Assembly (NCBI RefSeq): GCF_002260525.1
Contig: NZ_MRYI01000003.1
Span: 124,001 to 188,000 of the forward strand
Direction: 5' to 3'
From: Hahella sp. CCB-MM4
GTDB lineage: Bacteria; Pseudomonadota; Gammaproteobacteria; Pseudomonadales; Oleiphilaceae
Length of the DNA: 64,000 nt
This document shows positions 1 to 10,008 of the stretch, piece after piece. The notes under the pieces were generated by a model that worked only from the letters and a program-made list of their open reading frames with translations, did not search any database and was not told the origin of the DNA. Position 1 is the stretch's first letter; the number at the start of each line of letters is the position of its first letter. The translations under genes were made by a program, and so were the position numbers.

Positions 1-243
<243 letters not shown>

Positions 244-310
244 GCTGTCCTGCTGACCCTAGGTGAATGCTAACCTGGACAGGTCAGCCACCTTCCACCT
301 ATCCTTCTCG

Positions 311-345
311 ACCGGAGGTGTATTATGCATCTCCGGTTTCTTTTT
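311..345 (+). terminator. Rho-independent terminator after trxB
   Basis: ACCGGAGGTG and CATCTCCGGT form a 10-bp stem with one G-T wobble around a 7-nt loop, followed by TTCTTTTT. It ends the trxB transcript ahead of aat. Confidence 0.75.
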
Positions 346-420
346 ATAATGGATACACCATATTGCTAGCCTAAGGGCTTGTTGATATTCCATCACCCAT
401 GACTAACTAGCTGTGCCTCA

Positions 421-1122
421 ATGACAGAACTCTCCTGGCTTGATCGCGAAATCATGTTCCCCCACCCCAGTACCGCGCTGGAGGAACCCAATGGACTGCT
501 CTGCATGGGAGGCGACCTGAGCCCGGAACGACTGCTGCGGGCCTACCGAATGGGGATATTCCCCTGGTTTAGCGAAGACCAGCCCATTCTCTGGTGGTCT
601 CCGGATCCACGCTGCATTATGGAACTCAGTGAAATACACATCTCCCGAAGCATGAGAAGGGTCTTTAACAGCCAAAAGTTTCAGTATTCTTTTGATACAT
701 CCTTTGAAGCCGTAATCAAGTCCTGTGCCGCTCCCCGCGCCTATTGTTCGGAAACCTGGATAACGCAGGATATGCAGCTCGCCTACATATATCTCGCAAG
801 GCTTGGCTTCGCCCACAGCATAGAAATATGGGAAGGCAGCGAACTGGTTGGGGGGCTCTACGGAATTGCGATGGGCCGATGTTTTTTTGGTGAATCCATG
901 TTCTCCAAACGCACCAACGCTTCCAAAGCAGCCTTTATCGTATTGGCCAAACACCTACACTCATGGGGTTACCAGCTTTTCGACTGCCAGGTTCCCAACC
1001 CCCATCTTTTATCTCTTGGCGCTTCTTCTATTCCAAGAGAGCAGTTTTTGACTATACTTGCAGAAAATATTGATCAAAACCTGAGCCACGAATGGCTGAT
1101 TGACCAGAGTCTCATTGGATAG
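421..1122 (+). CDS. aat: Leucyl/phenylalanyl-tRNA--protein transferase
   Basis: The 233-residue protein has the usual family length. It transfers Leu or Phe from aminoacyl-tRNA to proteins with an N-terminal Lys or Arg, making primary N-degrons in the cytoplasm. Family motifs seen are FPWF (47-50), ILWWSPDPRC (56-65), GGLYGIAMG (144-152) and FFGESMFS (155-162). The ATG at 421 gives the expected N-terminus, although the ribosome site before it is weak. bpt follows 118 bp later, and clpA/clpS, which act on the products, lie about 1.3 kb further on and convergent. Confidence 0.95.
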   Translation: MTELSWLDREIMFPHPSTALEEPNGLLCMGGDLSPERLLRAYRMGIFPWFSEDQPILWWSPDPRCIMELSEIHISRSMRRVFNSQKFQYSFDTSFEAVIKSCAAPRAYCSETWITQDMQLAYIYLARLGFAHSIEIWEGSELVGGLYGIAMGRCFFGESMFSKRTNASKAAFIVLAKHLHSWGYQLFDCQVPNPHLLSLGASSIPREQFLTILAENIDQNLSHEWLIDQSLIG

Positions 1123-1240
1123 TTCGAGGCTCTGCAATACAAGAAAGTAGCGCAGTGCCCATCCCCAGGAGCGTTCCGCTCCGGCGAACTCCCAATAAGA
1201 ATCTAACTCCGGCTACCGCGGAACAGCGAGAGTATTGTCC

Positions 1241-1945
1241 ATGTCAAACATGCGTACGTTGGTGTTTTACGCCACCCCAGAACATCCTTGCAGCTATTTG
1301 AATGATCGGCTGGCAACCACTATGTTTGTCGACCCCAAAGCGGATGTTGATCAATCTCTTTATACCCGACTTTCACAGCTGGGCTTTCGGCGCAGCGGTC
1401 ACCATTACTATAAGCCCCGATGTAACGGATGCAATGCCTGCATTCCTGTCCGGATTCCGGTGGCCAGATTCGAACCCAGTCGAAGCCAGCAACGGACCTG
1501 GACAAAAAACAAGGATTTGCAGGTCATAAAATGCGAACCTCGCTTTCGGCAGGATCATTTTGCCCTTTATCAACGATATATCAATGAACGTCACCGGGAT
1601 GGCGACATGTTTCCGCCAACTCTGGACCAGTATGAGTCTTTTCTACTGGAATCCAGAGAAGACACTCAGTTTGTAGAGTTTCGCCACCAGTCACGGCTTC
1701 TCGGAGTCGCAGTGACTGATACCACTCAAGACGGGTTATCTTCGATATATACGTTTTTTGATCCTTCCGAATCCAGAAGAGCGCTCGGTGTATTTGGTAT
1801 TCTATGGCAGATCGAGGAGGCGAAATGCAGACAACTCCCCTACCTCTACCTTGGCTACTGGATTCGGAACTGCAATAAGATGTCTTATAAAACCAATTAT
1901 CGCCCCATAGAAGTGTTAGTCAGAGACAACTGGGTCAGTATTTAA
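1241..1945 (+). CDS. bpt: Aspartate/glutamate leucyltransferase (arginyltransferase family)
   Basis: This 234-residue protein belongs to the ATE1/Bpt family; bacterial members mostly transfer Leu to proteins with N-terminal Asp or Glu. It shows the N-terminal pattern FYATPEHPCSYL and the block GFRRSGHHYYKPRCNGCNAC with Cys61, Cys64 and Cys67, followed by the C-terminal segment YLYLGYWI. A TTG two codons upstream (1235) is possible, but the ATG at 1241 is better placed. With aat upstream and clpA-clpS downstream it completes an N-end-rule neighbourhood. Leu specificity is inferred from the bacterial family. Confidence 0.93.
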   Translation: MSNMRTLVFYATPEHPCSYLNDRLATTMFVDPKADVDQSLYTRLSQLGFRRSGHHYYKPRCNGCNACIPVRIPVARFEPSRSQQRTWTKNKDLQVIKCEPRFRQDHFALYQRYINERHRDGDMFPPTLDQYESFLLESREDTQFVEFRHQSRLLGVAVTDTTQDGLSSIYTFFDPSESRRALGVFGILWQIEEAKCRQLPYLYLGYWIRNCNKMSYKTNYRPIEVLVRDNWVSI

Positions 1946-2061
1946 CAGTTCTTTCCCGATTGCGCTTTGCACTTTGGTTATAATTAAGGCAAAATTCGCA
2001 CTCCTAAATTTAGGTGGCGCTGATTTGTTATATATTTCAGGCCCTTTATAACCTGCCAATA

Positions 2062-2070
2062 TGTTATAAT
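2062..2070 (+). promoter_or_regulatory. Extended -10 promoter of infA
   Basis: TGTTATAAT is a perfect extended -10 element (TG-N-TATAAT), 49 bp before the infA start. I see no good -35 at the right distance, which is tolerated with an extended -10. Confidence 0.6.
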
Positions 2071-2118
2071 TAATACACAACTACGGCGCTTTTGTATAAC
2101 TGACGAGGATTCTGCTGA

Positions 2119-2337
2119 ATGGCGAAAGAAGGCAATATAGAAATGGAAGGGACCATTATTGACACCCTTCCCAACACGATGTTCCGGGTAGAGCTGGAAA
2201 ACGGTCACGTTGTGACGGCTCACATCTCAGGCAAAATGCGGAAAAACTACATTCGTATTCTGACTGGCGACAAAGTTAAAGTTGAAATGACTCCATACGA
2301 TCTCAGCAAAGGCCGAATCGTATATCGCGCCCGTTAA
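2119..2337 (+). CDS. infA: Translation initiation factor IF-1
   Basis: The 72-residue single S1-type OB fold has the universal length and sequence: [13 protein letters not shown] at the start, a central [11 protein letters not shown]-like strand and [14 protein letters not shown] near the end. IF-1 binds the A site of the 30S subunit during initiation. It has its own extended -10 promoter and is closed by a strong bidirectional terminator shared with the convergent clpA. Confidence 0.98.
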   Translation: MAKEGNIEMEGTIIDTLPNTMFRVELENGHVVTAHISGKMRKNYIRILTGDKVKVEMTPYDLSKGRIVYRAR

Positions 2338-2352
2338 CATCTCGCCTTCTCA

Positions 2353-2388
2353 GCATTAAAAAAGGGGCCTAAGCCCCTTTTTTAATGC
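2353..2388. terminator. Bidirectional terminator between infA and clpA
   Basis: A perfect 16-bp stem (2353-2368 with 2373-2388) encloses a CTAA loop. The A-run and T-run are built into the stem flanks, so it works for infA on plus and clpA on minus. Confidence 0.92.
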
Positions 2389-2403
2389 TCTTCTTAACCA
2401 GCC

Positions 2404-4680
2404 TTACGAAGACTGGTCTTCCAGAGTTCTCTCCTGCACAAACTTGAATACAAGCTTGTCATCCGCAACCGATACCAGAACAGTTCCTCCCTCATCCGAC
2501 AACTCGCCGAATAGAATGTGCTCTGCCAACGGCTTCTTAATGTGCTCCTGGATCAATCGAGCCATTGGACGCGCGCCCATCTTCTCGTCATATCCATGCA
2601 CAGCCAGCCAGGCTTTGGCTTCAGTATCCAAATCCAGCAACACTCTTTTCTCATCCAGCTGAGCTTGCAACTCGGTAAGGAACTTGTCTACCACATGCGT
2701 GATAGTCGTTGCTGTCAGAGGCTTGAACTGAATAATGCCATCCAACCGGTTCCTGAACTCAGGTGAAAACGTCTTGGTAATGATTTCCATACCATCCGTA
2801 CTGTGATCCTGATAGTTAAACCCGATGGACCGGCGACTCATTTCCTCAGCACCGGCATTGGTGGTCATTACCAGAATAACGTGACGGAAGTCCGCCTTAC
2901 GGCCGTTATTGTCGGTCAAAGTTCCGTGATCCATTACCTGCAGCAAAAGATTGAAGACTTCCGGATGAGCCTTCTCAATCTCGTCCAGCAACAGAACACA
3001 ATGAGGGTTCTTATTGACAGCTTCCGTCAATAACCCCCCCTGATCAAAGCCGACATAACCGGGAGGAGCACCAATCAAGCGCGAGACAGTATGGCGTTCC
3101 ATATACTCCGACATATCAAAGCGCACCAGTTCCACACCCAGAATTTTAGCTAACTGCCGGGTAACTTCTGTCTTACCCACCCCGGTAGGTCCGGCAAACA
3201 GGAAGGAACCTTCCGGCTTACCTTCGGACTTAAGCCCGGCACGGGAAAGCTTAATTGCTGTAGCCAATGCTTCGATGGCGGGATCCTGGCCGAATACCAC
3301 CATTTTGAGATCCCTTTGCAGATTGCGGAGTTTATCCTTATCTGTAGAGGAAACGGTTTTTGGTGGAATCCTGGCAATACTTGCCACCACAGATTCAATA
3401 ATATACGTATCGATAATCTTGGCCCGGTCTTCTTCCGCTTTCAGACGCTGACTGGCCCCAGCCTCATCAATAACATCAATGGCTTTATCAGGCATATGAC
3501 GATCATTGATATAACGGTCTGCCAACTCTGCCGCTGAGCGCAAGGCATCGTCGGTGTATTCCACCTCGTGATGCTTCTCAAACTGCCGCTTCAGACCTTT
3601 CAGGATCTGGTATGTATCCTGTACTGAGGGTTCAATGACATCTATTTTCTGGAATCGTCGTGCCAATGCACTGTCTTTCTCAAAGATTCCACGAAACTCT
3701 GTAAAGGTTGTAGATCCGATACAGCGGATTTCACCAGAACTTAACAGGGGCTTCAGCAGATTGGACGCATCCATAACGCCGCCGGAAGCCGACCCCGCAC
3801 CAATGATAGTGTGAATCTCATCAATAAACAGAATGGACTTATGCTGTCTTTTGAGCTCTTTCAAAAGAGCCTTGAAGCGCTTCTCAAAATCGCCGCGATA
3901 TTTGGTACCCGCCAGCAAAGCGCCTAGATCCAGCGAATAAACCACCGCATCCTTGATAACGTCAGGAACATTACCTTCCACAATTTGCTTGGCCAGACCC
4001 TCAGCGATAGCTGTTTTGCCCACGCCGGCCTCACCGACCAACAGTGGGTTATTTTTACGGCGACGGGACAAGATCTGCATAACCCGTTCGATTTCTTTTT
4101 CACGGCCGATCAGCGGATCGATCCGACCCTGCCTGGCCAGTTCATTCAAATTGGTGGCATAAGACTCCAGGGGTTTGGAACCGCCGGATTCTTCCATAGC
4201 TTCATCCTGATGCTCATGTTCTTCGTCCTGCTCATTGTCACCGGCTACCTTGGAAATACCGTGACTGATGTAGTTGACCACATCAATACGAGCCACATTC
4301 TGCTTTTTCAAAACATATACAGCCTGGCTTTCCTGCTCACTGAAGATTGCCACCAGCACATTGGCGCCGGTCACTTCCTTCTTGCCGGAAGACTGTACAT
4401 GAAATACAGCTCTTTGTAGGACCCGCTGAAACCCCAGTGTGGGCTGGGTTTCCCTGTCGGGGTCATTAGTGGGAATCAATGGTGTAGTCGAATCGACAAA
4501 CTCTGAGAGTTCCTCACGAAGCTGAGATAATTCCGCACCACAGGCACCTAACACTTTAATGGCTGACTCATTGTCTAAAAGTGCTAACAGCAGATGCTCC
4601 ACGGTCATAAACTCATGACGCTTCTCCCTCGCGTTCTTGAATGCCGCATTTAAGGTCAATTCGAGGTCTTTACTAAGCAT
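2404..4680 (-). CDS. clpA: ATP-dependent Clp protease ATP-binding subunit ClpA
   Basis: The 758-residue AAA+ unfoldase matches the ClpA length. In order it has a Clp N-domain (about 1-140), an acidic linker (about 148-165), the first AAA+ module with Walker A GEAGVGKT (216-223) and FIDEIHT, and a second module with GPTGVGKT and [12 protein letters not shown]. It threads substrates into ClpP, which is not in this window. The gene follows clpS by 22 bp, so the two are probably cotranscribed. Together with ClpS it degrades N-degron substrates such as those made by Aat and Bpt. Confidence 0.97.
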   Translation of the reverse strand: MLSKDLELTLNAAFKNAREKRHEFMTVEHLLLALLDNESAIKVLGACGAELSQLREELSEFVDSTTPLIPTNDPDRETQPTLGFQRVLQRAVFHVQSSGKKEVTGANVLVAIFSEQESQAVYVLKKQNVARIDVVNYISHGISKVAGDNEQDEEHEHQDEAMEESGGSKPLESYATNLNELARQGRIDPLIGREKEIERVMQILSRRRKNNPLLVGEAGVGKTAIAEGLAKQIVEGNVPDVIKDAVVYSLDLGALLAGTKYRGDFEKRFKALLKELKRQHKSILFIDEIHTIIGAGSASGGVMDASNLLKPLLSSGEIRCIGSTTFTEFRGIFEKDSALARRFQKIDVIEPSVQDTYQILKGLKRQFEKHHEVEYTDDALRSAAELADRYINDRHMPDKAIDVIDEAGASQRLKAEEDRAKIIDTYIIESVVASIARIPPKTVSSTDKDKLRNLQRDLKMVVFGQDPAIEALATAIKLSRAGLKSEGKPEGSFLFAGPTGVGKTEVTRQLAKILGVELVRFDMSEYMERHTVSRLIGAPPGYVGFDQGGLLTEAVNKNPHCVLLLDEIEKAHPEVFNLLLQVMDHGTLTDNNGRKADFRHVILVMTTNAGAEEMSRRSIGFNYQDHSTDGMEIITKTFSPEFRNRLDGIIQFKPLTATTITHVVDKFLTELQAQLDEKRVLLDLDTEAKAWLAVHGYDEKMGARPMARLIQEHIKKPLAEHILFGELSDEGGTVLVSVADDKLVFKFVQERTLEDQSS

Positions 4681-4700
4681 TTCTGCACCTCAGCTTCGAG

Positions 4701-5078
4701 CTAGTCCGCTCTCTCAATTTCACATAACAGCGGATGTTCACATTCTGAGGAATACTGATTGACCTGAGCCGCCTTTGACTCGGCAATGTCCCTCGTGAAC
4801 ACGCCACATACGGCCCTTCCCTGGGTATGCACAGTCAACATTATCTGAGTTGCTTTAGGCTCAGGCATGTTGAAAAACGTCATCAGCACTTCCACCACAA
4901 AATCCATGGGTGTGAAGTCATCATTGAGCATGATGACGTGGTAAAGGGAAGGACGTTTGAGAGCCGGTTTTTCGGGCGCAACCGCCAGATTTCCGTGCTG
5001 ATCATGATCTGAATCATGCTGCCCCTCATCATCCTTTCCTTGGTTTAATATTAGTAGACTATCTTCAAGTTTACCCAT
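4701..5078 (-). CDS. clpS: ATP-dependent Clp protease adaptor ClpS
   Basis: The 125-residue adaptor delivers proteins with Leu, Phe, Trp or Tyr at the N-terminus to ClpA. Residues of the N-degron pocket are visible: Asn52-Asp53-Asp54 in [10 protein letters not shown] and His84 in LTVHTQG. The N-terminal tail of about 40 residues is long, His/Asp rich and unstructured-looking, as expected for the part that engages the ClpA pore. It is the first gene of a clpS-clpA unit and is divergent from cspD. Confidence 0.95.
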   Translation of the reverse strand: MGKLEDSLLILNQGKDDEGQHDSDHDQHGNLAVAPEKPALKRPSLYHVIMLNDDFTPMDFVVEVLMTFFNMPEPKATQIMLTVHTQGRAVCGVFTRDIAESKAAQVNQYSSECEHPLLCEIERAD

Positions 5079-5472
5079 AGGTGAAATGAATAATTTGGTT
5101 AAATCTTCTTGAGATTTGTTTGACCGACGTAAACCTCGATATGCGGAATGAAACCATACAAATTTCAGACCAGCACAGCTGAAATAAACTCACACTGCCA
5201 ACAATGTCTCAGTACGTTGAGAAACCCGCTCCCAGATTATGAATGTGGAGACTCTATCCCCTTACTTCAAGCTCTAGAGACGGATTTATTCGATTACTTT
5301 CAATGTAATTCGCTTTATAATACTATCGCTATGGGAAGCAAACTAGGTCAATCTCCTAAGGTAGTGGTACTTCTGCTTCCCATTTGAAGATGCCAGGGAG
5401 TAATGGCCGCGGAGTAACAACTAACAAAAAAAATAGGGCATAAGCCCATTCTTTGAGACAAGGGAGTCGATC
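5079..5472. other. Divergent clpS/cspD intergenic region
   Basis: This 394-bp spacer holds no convincing gene. On the plus strand TATAAT at 5316-5321 is a likely -10 for cspD, with a poor -35 (ATTACT or TTACTT near 5293), which would give a leader of about 145 nt. A short GGGC-ATAA-GCCC hairpin lies late in that leader. The cspD ribosome site AAGGGAG is strong. Confidence 0.5.
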
Positions 5473-5808
5473 ATGCCTCAAGGTAAAGTAAAATGGTTTA
5501 ACAATGCCAAGGGCTACGGCTTTATTATCGCTGATGAAGGAAATGGAGACCTGTGTAAAGAAGACCTTTTCGTGCACTTCTCCTCCATCCAAATGGAAGG
5601 GTATAAAACTTTAAAAGCGGGACAAGCTGTAGCATTCGAAGCACAACCAAGTGGAAAAGGATTCCACGCTGTCAATATCATGCCGTTGGAGGCACTCCAG
5701 CGAAGTGATACGACAACTGCCGAAGAAAGCTCATCACAACGAACCACCGAAGATAGTGCCTCTGAGCCGTCTTCAACAAAACCACAGTCAATAGCCGCCA
5801 GCGCCTAG
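5473..5808 (+). CDS. cspD: Cold-shock-domain protein, CspD type with extended tail
   Basis: Residues 1-70 form a cold shock domain with RNP1 (KGYGFI, 13-18) and RNP2-like LFVHF; the start MPQGKVKWFNNAKGYGFI is typical. CspD binds single-stranded DNA or RNA and inhibits replication in stationary phase in E. coli. Here residues 75-111 form a Ser/Thr/Glu-rich tail, so the protein is 111 residues against about 74-90 in most relatives. A strong AAGGGAG site supports the start. Position between clpS and icd matches Pseudomonas. Confidence 0.9.
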   Translation: MPQGKVKWFNNAKGYGFIIADEGNGDLCKEDLFVHFSSIQMEGYKTLKAGQAVAFEAQPSGKGFHAVNIMPLEALQRSDTTTAEESSSQRTTEDSASEPSSTKPQSIAASA

Positions 5809-6021
5809 CTTTTACTTTCGTTTAAGCTATCCGCACGGTTTTGCTCATCCGCTGTGCCTCCATTACTTGTGGGGGCAGAGCTTAGGTCGTGCCCAATTTC
5901 CAGCAATAGGGTCACGGACTTACTTCAAGTAGTGCACCAATTTCATGCACGGTCCCCTTATGCTCACTGTTATCTAATATTCTTATCCTTTAGCCATATC
6001 AACGCATATTATTTCGATTAT

Positions 6022-7281
6022 CTACCCCATGTGCTGAATGACAGCATCGCCAAACTGGGAAGTAGATAATAAAGTAGCATCCGGCATGAGACGCTCGAAA
6101 TCATAGGTAACCGTTTTCGCTTCTATAGCCCCGGACATACCTCGAAGAATGAAATCCGCCGCCTCATTCCATCCTATGTGACGCAGTAACATTTCTGCGG
6201 ACAGAATCAGAGAACCAGGATTGACCTTGTTTTGCCCGGCATATTTGGGAGCAGTACCGTGAGTGGCCTCAAACAAGGCCACGCTGCCCCCTATATTGGC
6301 TCCTGGCGCAATACCAATGCCACCCACCTCGGCGGCAAGAGCATCGGATATGTAGTCACCATTGAGGTTGAGCGTCGCAATTACGCTGTAGTCCTCAGGC
6401 CTCATCAGGATCTGCTGAAGAAAGGCGTCAGCGATGACGTCCTTAATGACGATATCTGACCCTGTCTTTGGATTGGCAAAGTGGTGCCAGGGCCCACCGT
6501 CCAGCGGCTCCGCACCGAAGCGTTCTCTGGCCAGCTCATACCCCCATTCCTTAAAAGCCCCCTCCGTATACTTCATGATATTTCCCTTATGCACCAAGGT
6601 GACGGAAGGACGGTCGTTATCTATCGCGTACTGTATTGCCTTTCTAACCAGCCGCTTAGTCCCCTCTTCCGATACCGGCTTAATGCCGATACCGCAGTTA
6701 TCAGGAAAACGAATCTTCGTCACTCCCATCTCTTCTCTGAGAAAGTTGATGATTTTCCTGGCTTCTTCGCTATTGGCCTGCCATTCAATTCCCGCGTAAA
6801 TATCCTCCGAGTTCTCCCGAAAAATCACCATATCAGTCTTTTCAGGTGCCACCACAGGGCTTGGAACACCCTCAAACCAACGAACAGGTCTCATACACAC
6901 GTACAGATCAAGCTCCTGCCGCAGAGCAACATTCAGCGAGCGAATTCCGCCGCCAACAGGTGTTGTAAGCGGCCCTTTGATTCCAACAGAAAATTCCCGT
7001 AGTACTTCAAGCGTCTCTTCCGGTAGCCATTGGTCTGCCCCATAAACCTGGGTGGCTTTCTCGCCGCAGTATATTTCCATCCACGCAATCGCGCGTCGGG
7101 TGCCATAGGCCTTTTCCACTGCAGCGTTCACGACCTTTATCATGGGCGGCGTAATATCAACCCCAATGCCGTCACCCTCTATATAGGGAACTATGGGGTG
7201 ATTAGGGACATGCAAAGTCAGATCAGAGCTGACAGTAATCTTATCTCCATCATCCGGTACGCGGATTTTTTGATATCCCAT
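6022..7281 (-). CDS. icd: Isocitrate dehydrogenase, NADP-dependent
   Basis: The 419-residue enzyme converts isocitrate to 2-oxoglutarate and CO2 in the TCA cycle. The N-terminus [15 protein letters not shown] and the segment [12 protein letters not shown] are typical. [14 protein letters not shown] contains the serine that AceK phosphorylates in E. coli, so the same control is possible. I chose the ATG at 7281 because an AGGAG site lies six bases before it; the frame stays open to 7416, but that extension has no family match. It is divergent from rluE. Confidence 0.96.
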   Translation of the reverse strand: MGYQKIRVPDDGDKITVSSDLTLHVPNHPIVPYIEGDGIGVDITPPMIKVVNAAVEKAYGTRRAIAWMEIYCGEKATQVYGADQWLPEETLEVLREFSVGIKGPLTTPVGGGIRSLNVALRQELDLYVCMRPVRWFEGVPSPVVAPEKTDMVIFRENSEDIYAGIEWQANSEEARKIINFLREEMGVTKIRFPDNCGIGIKPVSEEGTKRLVRKAIQYAIDNDRPSVTLVHKGNIMKYTEGAFKEWGYELARERFGAEPLDGGPWHHFANPKTGSDIVIKDVIADAFLQQILMRPEDYSVIATLNLNGDYISDALAAEVGGIGIAPGANIGGSVALFEATHGTAPKYAGQNKVNPGSLILSAEMLLRHIGWNEAADFILRGMSGAIEAKTVTYDFERLMPDATLLSTSQFGDAVIQHMG

Positions 7282-7532
7282 AGCTGACTCCTGAAGCATC
7301 ATCATGTTCAACCGGATACTAACCGGCCGAATTATTCTCTTTATTAATGCGGGCAATTTTGGTGCACTTGCGACCAAATTCAGCCATCCCCTGAAATTCG
7401 AGTATAGCAGTTGCACAATTTTGAGGCTTAACCAGGCTTTATCGATTGACCTGTGACAACATCATGGACGCATGAAGGCTGGAATGAGAAAATTTCAGAT
7501 CCGTATCATGGAATTAGCGAAAGGTCCGAGTA

Positions 7533-8171
7533 GTGGCAAAGCTTGTTGTATTCAACAAACCAATGAATGTACTGTCCCAATTTACCGACACCCAAGGACG
7601 TAGCACCTTGAAGGACTACATTCAGGAAACCAATCTTTACCCTGCCGGTCGCCTTGATTACGACTCCGAAGGATTGCTCATCCTGACCGACGATGGAGCC
7701 CTGCAGGCGAAAATCAGCCATCCCCGCCACAAGCAGCCCAAGACTTACTGGGTTCAGGTAGAAGGCAAGATCACCCAAGAAGCCCTTTCCCGCCTGGAAA
7801 AAGGCATCCTGCTGAACGACGGTCCGACCAAACCCGCCAATGCCACCGTGATTGACCCTCCGGAAATCTGGGAAAGGGATCCTCCGGTAAGGCAACGCCG
7901 CAACATTCCAACAAGCTGGATCGCTCTGACAATACTCGAGGGCCGGAACCGCCAGGTACGCAGAATGACGGCAGCGGTGGGTTTTCCTACCCTGAGACTA
8001 ATCAGATACAGCATCGGCCCCTGGAGTATCGACAACTTACCCCCGGGGGAAGCCAGGCTGGAGAAGATACATCTACCCGCATCACCTCGACGACACTCCA
8101 ATCCTCGCACGGCGAGAGACAACAGGAACGTCAGAAAAATTTCCGATTTTCGAGGAAAAAGAAAACACTAA
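7533..8171 (+). CDS. rluE: 23S rRNA pseudouridine synthase RluE
   Basis: A 212-residue RsuA/RluB/E/F-type pseudouridine synthase without an S4 domain, as in RluE. The catalytic Asp lies in PAGRLDYDSEGLLILTDDG. The later segments TYWVQVEG and LEGRNRQVRRM are also family blocks. It modifies U2457 of 23S rRNA (E. coli numbering). Translation starts at GTG 7533, and the ATG at 7508 is in another frame. The C-terminal 30 residues are very basic. nudJ follows after 22 bp, as in many gammaproteobacteria. Confidence 0.92.
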   Translation: MAKLVVFNKPMNVLSQFTDTQGRSTLKDYIQETNLYPAGRLDYDSEGLLILTDDGALQAKISHPRHKQPKTYWVQVEGKITQEALSRLEKGILLNDGPTKPANATVIDPPEIWERDPPVRQRRNIPTSWIALTILEGRNRQVRRMTAAVGFPTLRLIRYSIGPWSIDNLPPGEARLEKIHLPASPRRHSNPRTARDNRNVRKISDFRGKRKH

Positions 8172-8193
8172 AAAAACATTAAAGGAGCGTTGC

Positions 8194-8658
8194 ATGTCTG
8201 TCTGGTGCCCCAGAGCCACTGTTGCAGTCATCATTCCCCAGAATGACGACCATTCCCCCAATGGAAAGTTATTGTTTGTAGAAGAACTCAGTCAGGGAAA
8301 ATCCGTCATCAACCAACCCGCAGGACATATTGAAAAGGGCGAGAGTATTCTTGAAGCAGCCCGACGGGAATCCCTCGAAGAAACAGGGTGGTCCATTGAG
8401 TTGAGCGGCTTTATAGGCATCTATACTCTACATCTACCTGAGCAGGATTTAACCTACCACCGCTACTGTTTCGTGGGCAAACCTGCACAGCAACTGACTA
8501 CGCAGCTCGACAGCGACATTATTTCCACCCACTGGCTGACTCCGGAGGAAATGATGTCTGGCAAATTCGCCCTTCGCAGCCCTTTAGTCAGAAAGTGTGT
8601 GGAGGACTATTTGGAAGGCCGGATCTATCCGCTCGATATTATCCATGAAGCCTTCTAG
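8194..8658 (+). CDS. nudJ: Nudix hydrolase NudJ (thiamine/nucleotide pyrophosphatase)
   Basis: The 154-residue protein has a complete Nudix box, GHIEKGESILEAARRES then LEETGW, which binds the catalytic divalent metal. E. coli NudJ hydrolyses nucleoside tri- and diphosphates and HMP-pyrophosphate. AAAGGAG before the ATG supports the start. It lies between rluE and mnmA as in many relatives. The last codons and the TAG stop are duplicated just downstream in a degenerate 23-bp tandem pair. Confidence 0.9.
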   Translation: MSVWCPRATVAVIIPQNDDHSPNGKLLFVEELSQGKSVINQPAGHIEKGESILEAARRESLEETGWSIELSGFIGIYTLHLPEQDLTYHRYCFVGKPAQQLTTQLDSDIISTHWLTPEEMMSGKFALRSPLVRKCVEDYLEGRIYPLDIIHEAF

Positions 8659-8686
8659 ATCTTATTCATGAATCCTTCTAAATGAA
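8641..8686. repeat. Two degenerate 23-bp tandem repeats over the nudJ stop
   Basis: Unit 1 (8641-8663) contains the last codons and TAG stop of nudJ. Unit 2 (8664-8686) repeats it with 17 of 23 identical positions and carries its own TAA. The shared core is CATGAA-N-CCTTCTA. Confidence 0.7.
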
Positions 8687-8752
8687 GAACTCCAACTCCC
8701 GCGGCGTCAGTCGGCAATTTCAATAAAACCTGCATTCTGATGCCGATACCGT

Positions 8753-8758
8753 TATAAT
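8753..8758 (+). promoter_or_regulatory. -10 element (TATAAT) upstream of mnmA
   Basis: A perfect TATAAT lies 54 bp before the chosen mnmA ATG, in GTTATAATACCGCGCC. No good -35 is visible, so this is a candidate only. Confidence 0.45.
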
Positions 8759-8812
8759 ACCGCGCCCTTTTACTAGGTATAGAAATACCAGGTATTGATA
8801 CGGTTATTTGAT

Positions 8813-10006
8813 ATGTCGCCAACACGCAAGCAGAAAGTCATCGTCGGTTTGTCCGGAGGAGTCGATTCTTCCGTGTCCGCGTACATTCTGAAGTCCCTGG
8901 GTTATGAGGTCGAAGGCCTCTTCATGAAGAACTGGGATGAAGACGATGGTACGGAATACTGCACAGCTCTGGCAGACCTTGAGGATGCAAGCAAGGTAGC
9001 CGACAGACTTGGGATTAAACTGCACACGGCCAGTTTTTCAGCAGAATATTGGGATCGGGTATTCGAGCACTTCCTTGACGAATATCGCGCCGGCCGAACG
9101 CCCAACCCGGACATCCTCTGCAACAAAGAAATCAAATTCAAAGCTTTTCTTGAATATGCACAACACTTGGGCGGAGACTTTATCGCTACAGGTCACTATG
9201 CCCAGCGCGGCCGCATAGGTAGTGAAATTGCCCTGATGAAAGGGGCCGACCCAAGCAAAGAGCAAAGCTATTTTCTTCATGCTGTTCCGGGAAATGCTGT
9301 TGCAAAAACCCTGTTTCCAGTCGGTGGCCTGCTGAAAAAAGAAATTCGCCGTATCGCGGCAGAACAAGGGTTTGCCACAGCAGACAAGAAAGACAGCACC
9401 GGTATCTGTTTCATTGGTGAACGTAAGTTTTCAGACTTTTTGAAAACCTATATCCCCGCCCAGCCTGGCAGAATTATGACTGATGAAGGCGATGAGATCG
9501 GTCGGCATCAAGGCCTCATGTATCACACCATTGGCCAGCGCCAGGGCCTGGGCATTGGGGGACTCAAGAACTACGACGACGCCCCCTGGTATGTCATAGA
9601 CAAGGATCTTGAAAACAACATTCTTTACGTTGCTCAGGGCAGCAACCACCCTCACCTGTTCCAGCAAAACCTGACGGCCAGCAAGCTTGAGTGGATTAAC
9701 GGCATCCCCGATTACGGAAAAACACCCGGAGAGTTCCGCTGCTACGCCAAGACGCGATATCGCCAGCCAGATCAGGCTTGCACCGTGTTTTGCAAAGAGG
9801 ACAAGGTGGAAGTAATTTTTGACCAACCACAACGAGCCATTACCCCGGGCCAATCCGTCGTATTTTACGACGGACTCAGGTGTCTGGGCGGCGGCGTCAT
9901 TGAAACCAGAAAGACACAGTTTAATTCCGGCTCTCTGGTTAAATCAGACAAACAGACAAACTCAGGCACGTCGGGAACCTTAGAATCCGGTGTTAATGGA
10001 GGGTAG
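8813..10006 (+). CDS. mnmA: tRNA-specific 2-thiouridylase MnmA
   Basis: This 397-residue enzyme adds sulfur to U34 of tRNAs for Lys, Glu and Gln, using ATP and sulfur delivered by the Tus relay (tusA is at 40484). The P-loop is GLSGGVDSS (12-20). The catalytic cysteines are visible: Cys103 in [12 protein letters not shown] and Cys199 in [14 protein letters not shown] at 8795 in frame is possible, but the ATG at 8813 gives the family N-terminus. The last 30 residues (Ser/Thr/Gly rich) extend beyond the conserved fold. hflD starts 2 bp after the stop. Confidence 0.95.
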   Translation: MSPTRKQKVIVGLSGGVDSSVSAYILKSLGYEVEGLFMKNWDEDDGTEYCTALADLEDASKVADRLGIKLHTASFSAEYWDRVFEHFLDEYRAGRTPNPDILCNKEIKFKAFLEYAQHLGGDFIATGHYAQRGRIGSEIALMKGADPSKEQSYFLHAVPGNAVAKTLFPVGGLLKKEIRRIAAEQGFATADKKDSTGICFIGERKFSDFLKTYIPAQPGRIMTDEGDEIGRHQGLMYHTIGQRQGLGIGGLKNYDDAPWYVIDKDLENNILYVAQGSNHPHLFQQNLTASKLEWINGIPDYGKTPGEFRCYAKTRYRQPDQACTVFCKEDKVEVIFDQPQRAITPGQSVVFYDGLRCLGGGVIETRKTQFNSGSLVKSDKQTNSGTSGTLESGVNGG

Positions 10007-10008
10007 CC

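Noticed and set aside
3985-4419. 144-residue open frame opposite clpA
   Set aside because: clpA is unambiguous on the other strand, and this frame has no family pattern.
5148-5387. 79-residue open frame between clpS and cspD
   Set aside because: It has no ribosome site or family features, and the likely cspD -10 lies inside it.
7282-7416. N-terminal extension of icd by 45 residues
   Set aside because: The strong AGGAG before 7281 and the family N-terminus fix the start downstream.
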